A stretch of DNA of 30,820 nt from JABDAD01 sp964409695 (GTDB taxonomy: Bacteria > Pseudomonadota > Alphaproteobacteria > Rickettsiales > Rickettsiaceae): positions 1 through 30,820 of the forward strand of contig CAYPDX010000009.1 in the NCBI GenBank assembly GCA_964409695.1. Reading direction: 5' to 3'. The stretch's first letter is position 1. Every line of letters starts with the position of its first letter. Both the position numbers and the translations under genes were made by a program. Positions 1-10,900 of the stretch are shown here, one piece after another. Below the pieces are notes generated by a model that made no database searches, was not told the DNA's origin, and saw only the letters and a program-made list of their open reading frames with translations.

Positions 1-744
1 ATTAATGCCTCTATAATCTGCATCAGAATTAATATCAGTGTTATAATTTATATTATGATTGACCTTATGTGCCTTAACATACATTTTCCTTATGATTTCT
101 CTTGCGCCTGGATTTTCAAAAGTCATTGTAGAAATATTATTAACCTCAACAAGACCTTCAGGAGTAGATTCTTTAGATTTAATTGGTATGCCTTTTAACC
201 TGCATCTTAATGCCATATCGGCAGCTCCAATGTCGGAAAGAGCTGCACCAAGGGAATGTCCAGTATAATGGAATTTATAATTAGCAGCCTCCTCACCAAG
301 ACTATCAAGCAACATATCATTCAATGCCTGGATACTTTCTACCTTCGGCGGTTGTCTTTCCATCATCAAATAAACATCATTGTATAAATCATGCATACCT
401 TCTTTAGTTGCTCCAAATCTAGTGCCGGCATTTGCAATCACAACTTCTTTTGTTTCATTATTAATAAAAACAGCAGCCCTATATTCATGCTCTTTTGTAT
501 CATCAACAAAGTCAGAATACATTATTAATTGAAATCCTGCTGGTAGCCTCTCTGCGGACTCTCTCAGCTCTTCTTCATATTTCTTGTATGAATGACTTGC
601 AAATAACACATCCCTTTGTGCTGTGTTCTGGTATATAGTCCACTCTTGTTGATCCGCTGGAAGTTTTATTTTAATATTAGACTGCTCTACTAAGCGAGAA
701 AGATCTTCCTCAATTTCTCCACGAGCCCTTCTAGTTCTTGACAT
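1..744 (-). CDS. Lipase-like alpha/beta hydrolase, partial (3' end outside window)
   Basis: The frame is open from an ATG at 744 to the window edge, giving 248 codons without a stop. The start is supported by a Shine-Dalgarno AAGGG (753-757) 8 nt upstream. The product resembles class 3 lipase / DUF2974-type hydrolases. A central IANAGT-like segment (about residues 103-108) is followed by YTGHSLGAA (160-168), a G-x-S-x-G nucleophile elbow with predicted nucleophile Ser164. A later TFENPGARE segment (about 188-197) matches the conserved strand and loop that follow the elbow in this family. The catalytic Asp and His would lie downstream and cannot be confirmed. There is no signal peptide or membrane segment, so the protein is cytosolic or exported by a non-Sec route. 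It follows the T4SS operon by 112 bp on the same strand, which makes it a candidate secreted lipase by position only. The fold family is fairly secure; substrate and secretion are unknown. Confidence 0.75.
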   Translation of the reverse strand, partial: MSRTRRARGEIEEDLSRLVEQSNIKIKLPADQQEWTIYQNTAQRDVLFASHSYKKYEEELRESAERLPAGFQLIMYSDFVDDTKEHEYRAAVFINNETKEVVIANAGTRFGATKEGMHDLYNDVYLMMERQPPKVESIQALNDMLLDSLGEEAANYKFHYTGHSLGAALSDIGAADMALRCRLKGIPIKSKESTPEGLVEVNNISTMTFENPGAREIIRKMYVKAHKVNHNINYNTDINSDADYRGIN

Positions 745-752
745 TTTTTATA

Positions 753-757
753 CCCTT
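753..757 (-). promoter_or_regulatory. Shine-Dalgarno site of the lipase-like gene
   Basis: AAGGG on the minus strand, 8 nt before the ATG at 744. It fixes the start of the edge-truncated hydrolase. The rest of 745-856 is AT-rich; no convincing terminator or promoter is visible in it. Confidence 0.5.
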
Positions 758-856
758 CATTTGACTAATAATTAAAAGCTACCACAAGATTCTTTAAAAG
801 TTAAAGCTTTTCTACATTTAGGCACTTTTTTTAAAACCATATACCAAGTACCAGAA

Positions 857-3316
857 CTAATTATTATTTATATTATATCCACCCGGCCCTTTACCAACCT
901 CAGGCTGTGCAGACGTACCTGATGGATCATATCCTCCAGGATTAGATCCTGCAGTAAGTGGGGCAGAGCCTCCGCCACCTGATTTAGACTTATTGGACAT
1001 TTTTCCTAAGCTAGAAGATTTACCGCTGGCGGCGGCTTTATCACCTACTTTTGATGGTTCAGCTCCCCCACCAGCCTTACCCCCGCCACCAGCTCCTTTA
1101 GCACCCATTTTTTTATCACCACCTGGTCTCTTCTTACCACCTTTCAACATTCCACCAGCCATTTTTCCAGCGGATTGCGCAATTTTAGCAGCTGCCTTGA
1201 CTGCGCCTGAAGCTACAGCCATTCCTGCTTGCGCTGTGTCGTTGGTTGCAGCTCCTACGGTTTTGCTTAAATCCATACTTCCTCCGGTTATATATTGGCC
1301 AATTTTCATTGCTTGCGAATTAAATCTTACCAACAAGAAACCACATAATAAAAGCATGAGTAAATTACCTATAGGAGCAAAATTTCCATCCCAGAAAGAA
1401 CGCAGCATCTTCATATCGAGATTATCATTTGGATTCAAATATGGAAAACTTGGATATCTCTTCCCTGTACATTGATATTGTTCACAGAATTGATATGTTT
1501 TCCCCGAATTCGTAATATTGAGATACGAGCCCATTGTAACTTGCTCTCCGGTCGCTGCATCTCTATAGTGCGCCTCAGGTATCAACATTTCTACTTGTTG
1601 CTCTAATTTACCACATGCGCTACCAGTTGTACCTGGAGGACAGCCAGTAGAAAAATCTGGCATCCAATAGAAAAGACCTACCGCCCCTCTACCCTCATCA
1701 CCAGAGACGCTAGAGAGTGCATTTTCTTGAGCCATCGAAAGATAATAGTTTTTACAAACTCTAAAGCCAAGGGTTTGATATATCTGGTGACGAATAAGCA
1801 ATGACATCAGAGTTAGCCCCGCTATAATGATAATAGGCTGTAAAGCATATGCCACAAGCTCTTTAAGCCAAGTATCAAATATTGTTTTCGTGCTCTCAAA
1901 CAACATAAAACAGAGAAAAATTGGAGCCAGAGTTATAACTAATCCTAACATTAGAAGACATGTTACCTGAGCAATAGCTGCATATAACATACCCATCAAA
2001 ATTAGCATTAAAGATCCTATATAAACTCCTATATATAGAATTGACCATCCAAATGTTGTCCAGCTTATTAAAGGTAGTGAAAGTAATTTTATTAAAGTAT
2101 GCGGAGCTAACATAAAAGCAATAATATTATTAGAACCAGCCCCAGACCCTCCAGCATCACTTATTATTTTCATTAAATACTTAGAGCCCTGCAAAGTATA
2201 AACAAAAAGATTATTATAGAAAAAATTCCATGAATCACCTGATATCAACTGAGAAACTATAAGAATTTTTATTACTCTAAATAAAAGATCATGATGGGTC
2301 ATTTGTATATTACCCATAAGGAAATTTATAGAGTAAAATAATATTGCTAATGTAAGCAATGCAGATACGGTTAACTTATATCCTTTACTAGTAACTACTC
2401 CGTTAAACAATACTCTAATAACGCCAGTATTATCGATATCGATAGTACCATTACTATCTACCACTACACCGTTAACCATACCTGCGGGATGAGCACTTGT
2501 GCCAAAGAAGAATGTATATACCATATCTGGTATGAAAGCCATTGGATCCCAATCATGCTTAGTTACGCCAGTCTTCACATTAACAATATACTGCCCACTA
2601 TTATCATTATAATATTTGTCTAGAATCTTATAATATAATTTTCCATTATTATATCTTAGTGCATCTCCGCCAGTATCATCAAATAATAGATTCATTCCAC
2701 CGGTTGGAATATATGTACTATTGTTATTAAATGGATCAATCAATAAATCATAGTACGGTATTCCCTTGTAGTTACCGTTCATTGGATCACCCAAATGGAA
2801 CACTTTACCTTGTTGAGGTGTAATGTTATCTTGCTGCGAAAGATTTGGATTATAACCATTAGGTGCTACGAGAACATATAACCCCATACCACCATGCATA
2901 AGACATGGAGCATTTAATATATCAGCATCACCATTAGCTTGAGCTGAACAAGAATCATTATTTTGAAAAACGCATTTATCAAAAAATATACAAACTTGCT
3001 GCAAACTTGGGGGGTTAGCTGAAGGACCAAGCCACGGGCACCAAGCAGAAAGTTCACCTTTGTTATTTACATTTTTAAGATAGTTCCAGCCTTTAACCGT
3101 CATATGGATAGAAGAACCGTTCAAGACAAGCCCACTGTCAATCCAGTCAGCATACTGACTTAAAGGAGCGCCGTGTATCTGATCTGAATTATAATGAGCA
3201 GGCACATTTACAACAGGATAACCAAAATCATCTGCATCAATACAAAACGAGTCTGTACAACCGCTAAGTATAAATAACATCATTATTAAAATTGATCTTT
3301 TTAAATCTAATCTCAC
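857..3316 (-). CDS. virB6: VirB6 paralogue 5, T4SS inner-membrane protein with lipoprotein signal and lectin-like ectodomain
   Basis: 819 aa; start is GTG at 3316, supported by AAAGGGAAG just upstream. Only 21 nt separate it from virB6-4. The N-terminus has a lipoprotein signal with lipobox LSGC (Cys20). Residues about 58-250 form an ectodomain: WIDSGLVLNGSSIHMTVKGW near 58-77, a GMGLYVLV strand near 143-150, and LYYKILDKYYNDNSGQYIV near 227-245. This order resembles the galactose-binding jelly roll of PA-IL/LecA (inference). The VirB6/TrbL core follows, with membrane segments near 317-337, 425-475 and 490-508. It carries MLFESTK (471-477) followed by W483 and LQP (492-494), a signature shared by all five paralogues. 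Another membrane segment near 690 precedes a Gly/Lys/Ser-rich tail. By order it corresponds to rickettsial rvhB6e. VirB6 assignment is strong; the lectin call is tentative. Confidence 0.88.
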   Translation of the reverse strand: MRLDLKRSILIMMLFILSGCTDSFCIDADDFGYPVVNVPAHYNSDQIHGAPLSQYADWIDSGLVLNGSSIHMTVKGWNYLKNVNNKGELSAWCPWLGPSANPPSLQQVCIFFDKCVFQNNDSCSAQANGDADILNAPCLMHGGMGLYVLVAPNGYNPNLSQQDNITPQQGKVFHLGDPMNGNYKGIPYYDLLIDPFNNNSTYIPTGGMNLLFDDTGGDALRYNNGKLYYKILDKYYNDNSGQYIVNVKTGVTKHDWDPMAFIPDMVYTFFFGTSAHPAGMVNGVVVDSNGTIDIDNTGVIRVLFNGVVTSKGYKLTVSALLTLAILFYSINFLMGNIQMTHHDLLFRVIKILIVSQLISGDSWNFFYNNLFVYTLQGSKYLMKIISDAGGSGAGSNNIIAFMLAPHTLIKLLSLPLISWTTFGWSILYIGVYIGSLMLILMGMLYAAIAQVTCLLMLGLVITLAPIFLCFMLFESTKTIFDTWLKELVAYALQPIIIIAGLTLMSLLIRHQIYQTLGFRVCKNYYLSMAQENALSSVSGDEGRGAVGLFYWMPDFSTGCPPGTTGSACGKLEQQVEMLIPEAHYRDAATGEQVTMGSYLNITNSGKTYQFCEQYQCTGKRYPSFPYLNPNDNLDMKMLRSFWDGNFAPIGNLLMLLLCGFLLVRFNSQAMKIGQYITGGSMDLSKTVGAATNDTAQAGMAVASGAVKAAAKIAQSAGKMAGGMLKGGKKRPGGDKKMGAKGAGGGGKAGGGAEPSKVGDKAAASGKSSSLGKMSNKSKSGGGGSAPLTAGSNPGGYDPSGTSAQPEVGKGPGGYNINNN

Positions 3317-3337
3317 TTCAACTTCCCTTTGTAAATA

Positions 3338-6300
3338 TTAATCATCTTCTTTACCGCCATCTGATGATGGTCCTAAATCTTGAGATTTATCACTTGTTGA
3401 ATCAGGTGAATCATCTCGACTATTATCAGCTATACCAAAAGTAGGAGGTGGTGCTTTATTATCATCTTGTTTATCAGGCGTACCCATACTTGAAGTCGGT
3501 GGTGGTTGATCACTCGGCCCACCTGACAGTCCACCCTCCCCGCCTTTACCTTTACCACCTTTGCCTCGGCTTTTATTTACACCCTCACCAATAGTCCTGT
3601 CAGGCGAAGGTCCTCTTTTTGCATAATCTGAAGACACATCCCTCTCTGCTTCTTCTGAATGTTTCTTCGAAGCTATAGTTTTTCCATCCCTAGTAGCTAC
3701 ATGATCATGGGAACTAGTTTCTTTTCCTTTCACATGAGATGGCGTTTTCTGATGTTCTGGTCCAGAATTATTATTATTTGTTATAACTCTACCGCCAGGG
3801 CTTACCGTTGTTTCATTACGGCCACCTGTTCCTCTATTGTTATTAATAATTGTTGGGCCACCAGATCCATGNNNNNNNNNNNNNNNNNNNNNNNNNNNNN
3901 NNNNNNNNNNNNNNNNNNNNNNNNNNNNNNNNNNNNNNNNNNNNNNNNNNNNNNNNNNNNNNNNNNNNNNNCGGAATGTCTTTCTATTCCTTTAATGCTC
4001 CTATCTGAAACTGGCTCTCTCTTACCCGCCCCTTTAGCAGGAGTAGCTTTTTGTGTTCCTGGTCCAGAATTATTATTATTTGTTATAACTCTACCACCAT
4101 GGCTTACTGTTGTTTCACTACGGCCACCTGTTCCTCTATTGTTATTAATAATTGTTGGGCCACCAGATCCATGCTCACCAGCTTGTTTTCCAACTGCTTC
4201 ATACGCAGCTTTCACCGCAGCATCAGCTTGACGACGAGCATCCGCTACCTGACGATTTGCATCGTCAATCATATGCTGCGCTTCTTGTAATGCTTTTCTT
4301 TCTTCAGCTGATTGCGGTCCTCTGCGTCCAACGCCTCCTCTCACAATAGTTGTACTTGAACTACTACTTCCTGGTCCAGAGTTATTTGTATTTGTAATCA
4401 CTCTACCATCAGCACTTACAGACTGATGACTACCAGGGCCGGAATGTCTTTCTATTCCTTTAATGCTCCTATCTGAAACTGGCTCTCTCTTACCTCCTCT
4501 AGTAGAAGGTAGTGGTTGTGAAGATGATCTAGAATCATTAGTTGTAGCTGTTAATTTTTTACTTCCAATTTGTGATCCCTTTGATGAGATTTTTGTTGTT
4601 TTTGCTAAATTACCTCCTTTATTAGCTCTAGTAGCCTTAGACACACCGCCACCTCCAGCAACAGTTCCAGCTTTCACTTTGGTAGGCTCTATTTTCTTTG
4701 CTAATGGTCCTCCTACTTTAGCTTTAACAACTTTACCAGCTTTTCCAGCCACAGCTGACTTAGATGCACCAGCAGTTCCACCTACTGCCTTCTTAGCGGC
4801 CGCGGCTTTCGCTGCTAATGGTCCTTTTATTTTAGCTTTAGGAGCGATTTTACCTTTCCCGGCTTTAGCCTTAGTACCTTCTGCACCACCACTTGCTTTC
4901 TTACCAACTGATTTTGTATTAAATTTTCCAAGTGATTTTACATGATCAGAAGCATGGCCGCCAGCGCCACCAGCAGCTCCTGACCCGCGTTGTCCGGCAC
5001 TACCTCCTACCCCCTTAGCGCCACCTTCTTTGTCTTTATCTCCACCTTTACCTTTAGGTGTAATAGCAGATTTTAATTTACCGCCTATTTTTCTTCCCAT
5101 TGACATAGCTTTATTACCTATGCCTTTTCCAATCGCCCCAGCTGTGCTCATAACGCCTTGCGTCATGCCCTGTGCACCTCCACCAGACACTGCTCCCTGG
5201 GCGCCTCCAGCCATAGTTATCTGATCAACTACAGAATTTGATAATTTAACTATTTCTTTTGCTAATTTCATTAGCAAGAAAAATAATGCAGATATTCCTA
5301 TTAATTGAGCGACTGGTGTTAATAGAGGATAAGGAGCATATGCAGCAACTGTATATACATGTACATCAAAACTTATTCCGAGATCCCAACAGAAATTAAT
5401 ATTCCACCAATTAGGGTCAAAACAAACTGGCTTCAAACCACTCGCAAGCATAGCAGAAGTAACTTGGTCTAAGAATAATACAAAGATTAATACCATTGTT
5501 GGCTGTAATACATAACCAAACATAATATTAAGCCAATTATTGAAATATAGTTTCGTTCTTTCAAACAACATCGCAGTACTAAATAAAGGCGCCATTGAAA
5601 TCATCACACATAGACAAGTAAAAGCCATTAAGTATCCAATAAATACCTCTACTATGGCCTTCATAAAATACGCTATACCAACAATGACTAATGCAGCTGG
5701 TATTATGTATCCATAAGGAAAATTTAAAACATATATGCCAAGTATGCTCCATAAGTCGGCACTAGTGTATTTATCTATGATTGGATCAATAAAACCAAAG
5801 GGGTTCCCAACAGTAGATGTAGCGGCTGTAACTGTACTCATCAATTCATCGGTAGCATTTAGGAAGAAAGAAAATAAAAACTCGTTAAAAAATGACCAGC
5901 TATAAGTTGAGAATAAAGAAGACACAACGAGAACTTTTATTACTCTATTCACCATATCTTGAATAGTCACTTTTGTAGAACCAAGAGCAAATGCTACCCC
6001 ATAGAAGAATAGGTATAAAGTAAGAGCAACGCTTGCCAATGTTACAAAATTCCCGTCTCTAGTAATTTGCCCATAAAGAATTGAAGAAACATATAATAAA
6101 TTTTCTTTTAACGGAATTACCAAATCATTATATAAAAAATCCGAGGTTAAATTTGACCCGTTATAAGCCCGAGACATAAAGACAGCCGTGCCAGTAACAT
6201 CATCATAAGGATCTTGGACCCCTACATATAATTTGCCATCTCCAGCAGCATTAAATTTTGTCACATAATTAAAAGAAGCATCTGCCGGTATACTTCCCTG

Positions 6301-7956
6301 ATCTACAACGCTTCCACTAGAATCTACTATTCTGTACATATATTGGATAGTAGAAATTTTATGCTGAAGAATTTCGCCAGTGCTACTTCCAACTTCGACT
6401 GCAAATAAATACCTGCCTCCAACGAATTGCTGAGGAGAGTAATTTGTAAGAAGATTTAAAATATCCGTAGAATTAGTATAGTTTTTCCCCTGATAATTAC
6501 TTAAAAATTGATTTGAATATGCATTAGCAGAATTATCAGCAAATAACCCACCCATTGTATGTAACGGTTGAAAACCAATGTTACCATCCTGCTGCGCTAC
6601 AAAATAATAAACATTATTTGTACCAGTACTTAAGAAAGGATTATTAAAATCTTTAACTTGCGTATCGTTGATATTTATTTTTATTCCCACACCGTTCTTA
6701 TACTGGCAAGGTGGATAAGAATCAGAGATTTGAGCCAACACACCTGTTGGCCCAGTCAGCTGGTCTTCATAATAAGCGTATTCCCAAGGACTCCACCACT
6801 TACTACCATCAGGGTTAATTCTATATGATTTATAAGTATATAATTTCCCATAAGGAGGGCCAGTGTCCACAACTGTATAATCTGCTGGTGGACACATTGC
6901 TATCCAAACGTTTGTTCCTCCACTCGCCTGAAAGATATCATTACATGCAGATAGAGGTGCCATCGAAGTTGGTGATAAACCACTTGCCAGTGCATCACAA
7001 GTTGAATTACCAGACATGTCTCCAAAAACGTTTACACCAGTGTAAACAGCGGATGCGAGAGGTTGATTTCCTGTAAGCGGAGTACAAACTGCTGATCCAT
7101 TACAAGCGCCTTTTATGCTCCTTGAATAAATAAGCATATTATCTAAAGCTAAAATTCCTGTCCCAGATGTTGTGCTAACCATTGATAAATCAATAGTTCC
7201 AGATGTAGATCCGTAATCATCAATAATTCTATTGTTACTTATTGGATCAACAATAGGATAAGTTGTTGTAGTACCAGTTGGAGTATAGCTATAAAACTGA
7301 CTCTTACTAATCAGCTCCATATTAACTGCATCACCGGCATTTACGGGTATTCCTTGCCTTGTTGAATAATTTATAAGAGCTTTTAGATTTGTTGCGAGAG
7401 TTGCCGCGCTATTTGCTGGACTTAATTGAGTCCAGTCAGCTTTATAAGTTGATGAGATAGGATCATATTTAGCAATAAACATTACTGGCGATTGAAATCT
7501 AGGATCAAGCTTTACTATCATCAAATATTTTTGAGTTTGTTGATATAGGCCTCCAATCAGAGCTGTTATATTAACTGTTTTTCCTGAGGATACATTCAGC
7601 CCTGTATTAACCCAATTTACTGCAGGATTAGGAGTGGATGTCTCTCCTAGCGCAGGAATATATCGAGAAACAGGGACGTTTGTGGTCGCGCTTCCTAAAC
7701 TCTCCCCACTATATGTCTTACATGAACCACAAGTACACCAATAAGAATCGCAGACTGGAGGTATAATATGGCCCCTAGCATCTGCACCACAATTAAAGCT
7801 TGGATCAGCTGGCACATAAGCACTTCCATTATGAGTAGCTACAGTACAACTACCTTTTGTATCGCTACAAGAAACAAGCAAGAAACAAGACATAATAATT
7901 ACCAGCCAATGCTTGATAATATTTCTGCTTTGATCAAACAATATTCTGTTACTCAT
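3338..7956 (-). CDS. virB6: VirB6 paralogue 4, very large T4SS protein with repeat tail; interrupted by an assembly gap
   Basis: Starts at ATG 7956, overlapping the virB6-3 stop by ATGA. A lipoprotein signal ends in LVSC (Cys30). A Cys-rich stretch follows (about 30-80), then an ectodomain with WVNTGLNVSSGKTVNITA near 115-132 and GKLYVGVQDPYDD near 573-586, motifs shared with VirB6-3 and -5. The VirB6 membrane core starts near 640 and contains MLFERTK (about 790) and LQPT. Beyond about residue 900 is an extreme Lys/Gly/Ala-rich tail, then a tandem repeat of about 156 aa that includes KREPVSDRSIKGIERHS, an Ala/Arg/Gln-rich coiled coil and GGRVITNNNNSGP. The N run at 3872-3971 breaks the frame, so the coding stretch appears to stop at 3802. 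The correct frame resumes at 3871 and runs through 3733 to the TAA at 3338-3340. With 266 missing bases the protein would be about 1594 aa. It is not a pseudogene on this evidence. Confidence 0.85.
3757..4494 (-). repeat. 468-bp tandem repeat in the virB6-4 tail
   Basis: The 55 bases at 3972-4026 recur identically at 4440-4494, a period of 468 bases or 156 codons. The roughly 115 bases at 3757-3871 recur at 4059-4173 with a handful of mismatches. That offset is 302 across the N run, and it becomes 468 if the gap is really 266 bases. The unit encodes, in protein order, a Ser/Gly/Asn-rich linker, a helix rich in Ala, Gln and Arg (about 45 residues, probable coiled coil), an Asn-rich HGSGGPTIINNN segment, GGRVITNNNNSGP, and KREPVSDRSIKGIERHS. 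A shorter degenerate version of the VITN-NNSGP motif also sits inside each unit. Confidence 0.85.
3872..3971. other. Assembly gap of 100 N inside the virB6-4 repeat
   Basis: Exactly 100 unknown bases, the usual placeholder for a gap of unknown size. Both flanks match sequence a few hundred bases to the right: 3757-3871 matches 4059-4173 and 3972-4026 matches 4440-4494. The gap therefore sits where a tandem repeat could not be assembled. The placeholder length is in the wrong phase (1 mod 3, while the gene needs 2 mod 3). Confidence 0.97.
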
Positions 7957-10900
7957 TTTTTTATAACTTTATCAACTACATTAATATATTTCTTCGTAAA
8001 TTTACCAAGTGGTTGATCTTTTACCTGTTTTACCCCATTTAATGGACCGTCATTCATTTTGTCTCCATGACTGTTTTTTCCACCTTTTTCTCCTCCTTTA
8101 GTGACTTTATCCCCCTTATCACCCTTGACACCTTTCTCTTCTCCTTTATCTCCATCACCTTTACCACCTCCTTTACCGCCTTTTCCTTTCATTACAGCTT
8201 TCTTAATCATTCCTCCAACCATCATTACTGGTTTTGCAGCAACTTTTGCTACTACTACAGCTTTCCCAGCTGCATATTTTACTCCTTGAGCAACTTTATT
8301 TCCCGCTTGAGATCCCATTTGTCCAGCAGACGCTCCGCTACCCATGCTATTTGTCAAAGCCGAAGTTATTGCTGGAACCAGTACACCAACATAGGTATAG
8401 CTAATAAAAGCGATAATACCCAGTCCAATAATATCGGGCATAGAAATACTCGCAAGTCCAGTACTATGATCTACTCCCCACGCACCAAACCAATAGAAAC
8501 AAAAAAGATATATGCTTTTAAATTGAGAAGGCATAGATGGGATAAAAGCATATATAGTTGGCACTTTAAATGGAATAGCACACTTAAAACAAACACTATA
8601 TGAGAGCACATGATCTAAATAATATGCATAAAGCGATGTTAGAATAGCTAAACCTATAAGAGCTACTGTTGGTTCAAGCATATATCTAAAAATACTATTG
8701 CACCATTTTTGAAACAAAGACTTTGTCGTTTCAAATAACATAAACACTAAAAAGAATGGCGTTAAACCAAGGAGAAAAGCGACAAGCATCATAGCAAAAA
8801 TATATGTACAAATAACTTGAAGGGTTGCCGCAAGGAATATAAGTATTGCAATGCACGTGATTAAAAACATTGCGACTCCTGTAATACCGAAAGAAAGCAA
8901 TGTTAATAACTGAAATACTGTAAGTTTGTTTAACAAAATTTTACTTAAAACATCATCCAAAAATGAAAATGGATCAGACGGAGAGAATCCATCAAAGTTA
9001 GCTATCATCTGAGCGGGGAAGCCTAAAATACCAGGTATGATACTTTCTTGCATAAAATCAAAAGTAGTCCCGTTAATTAAGCCAGCGATGATTGTAATCT
9101 TTATCATACGATTGAAAACATCTTCTCGATCAATTTCTACTTTTCCTAGTAAAAACATTGCACCAAACATAAATACATAAAGCGTTAGCAATGCTCTTAT
9201 ATATTTAAAAAAGTCAAAACATTTACTCTGATCCACTGCTCCATGACATGTTAAATTTGCAAATATTTGGCTCCCAGCATTATGTAATATTTGAGTCGTA
9301 CTCTTAATAAGAGGCATTATAACCGTGTTTGTAAACAGCCCAACAGGCTCTCTTGTATTAAACTGAATAGTATATTTACCTGCACTATCCTGATAATCAT
9401 TCTCATAATTTTTAATTTTTAACCATAAATTTGGTTGGTCACCGGCAATAAATTTATCTGAATCAATATCAAGTGAGATAGTATTATTAGAGTTAAGATC
9501 TAAAAATCCAGATTGGTATGGAGCTAAAGTAGAGGATGAATCCACATTAGGATCACGCATAGTAGGTATTATGTAATATTCTATTTTTCCCCTAGCCGTT
9601 ATCACATCGTCAAAAAACTTACCGTTTGATCTTTTGCATTTTGTATGATTTATATACAAAACATACCCACCGGTATTAAAGGAAGAAGTAGTTCCATAAT
9701 CCAAATATCTAAATTGAAGCAAATTACTACTTTCCGATGAAATATCTGCCGATGTATAACTTCCAGTATAGATTTTCTGCCCGCCTGGAGCGAGAACACC
9801 GCCAGTTGTTGAGGTTGCCGTCGCATAAGCTAAAGTATTAGATGCTGCTATAGTAATGTTATTTGAACTCTCTGCAGATATTGGAGTTAATGGAGTGAAA
9901 TTTGACCCTAAAGTTGTTTTATTTGTAGGGGCTTTTACGGAAACAGAAGGTGAAATATCACCTTTACTTACATAATCTGCATCAAGCCTTGCAACAAGCC
10001 CATTACCGTTCGCAAGCCAAAAATAGTATTTATTTACAATAGCCCGCATACCAGCAGGGCCCATTTTTGTGCTTGTAGTTGCTCCTGTATAATTAGGGTT
10101 ATAAGTACTACAAGTTGGCGCAGCCCCTGGGCCAGTATTATAATTTGGACTATAATAATGATAGTAATTAGAAAAATTTGCTGATGTAATTTTAGCGGTT
10201 CCACTTGCACCGGGATTTGGGAAAACATTACCTGGTATAGCTGGATTATAAGCTTCCGGTGGGCTCAGCAACGGGCTGCTAACTGAAACATAGGACGGCC
10301 CCCACGTGACTACATTTGCTGTTATATATGCATTTATACTAGCTGGATCAGTAGATGGTAGCGCTTTTATCCCCGTCCAACCACACCCATCATGATATAC
10401 ATCGGTGCCAAATTTCAAATAACCTCGCACAGCATTAACATCTAAGGGTTCCATCCCACAACCTTCATGTTCATCACAATGACCACCTGTATTGCCATCC
10501 CAGTTCCAGTGACAAGCAGAGTCATCCCAATAACCGCAACTATTATAACAACCAGCCGGATAGTTAACCGTTGCTGGTTCGTTACAAGCATTTATATACT
10601 TATAACCACCTGCAAAAGGTGAAACTCTACCACAAATAGGGTCTGCTGGATTTACACCTGGTGAACAATCTGCTGGAGTGGTTTTGTTATTTGTAAAAGC
10701 ATCAGGCATCTGTACCTTTGATATTGTCGTAAGGTTTGTTGAATCATACGCAGGGCCTACATATACCTGTATTTGATCACCAATAAATACTTCTGCAACA
10801 TTCCTCCACTCCCTAGTATTAGCAGGAAATCTAAGAGCTAAAGTTTGCTGATCTTCAATTCTTGGTATTGGAATATTTTGATATGGAACGCCTGTTCCCA

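Noticed and set aside
774..811. Terminator hairpin AAAAGCT...AGCTTTT between virB6-5 and the hydrolase
   Set aside because: 7-bp AT-rich stem with a 24-nt loop and no U-tract in the right place.
993..1475. 160-residue plus-strand frame rich in Pro/Ala
   Set aside because: Antisense of the Gly/Lys-rich tail of virB6-5; composition is what reversal of such codons gives. The same holds for 4463-4945, 5030-5224 and 8067-8603.
3338..3733. Separate 131-residue gene starting at GTG 3733
   Set aside because: It continues in frame upstream to the N gap and matches the repeat copy encoded at 4059-4173. It is the C-terminus of virB6-4.
3802..3871. C-terminus of virB6-4 read as MDLVAQQ... with a stop at 3802
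   Set aside because: Wrong frame caused by the 100-N placeholder. The adjacent frame matches the repeat copy (HGSGGPTIINNN).
3659..4290. Plus-strand reading frames across the N gap
   Set aside because: Antisense shadows of the virB6-4 repeat; they repeat only because the coding strand repeats.
3757..4494. Possible CRISPR-like array from repeated blocks
   Set aside because: The period is 468 bp, in frame and coding; there are no short palindromic repeats or unique spacers.
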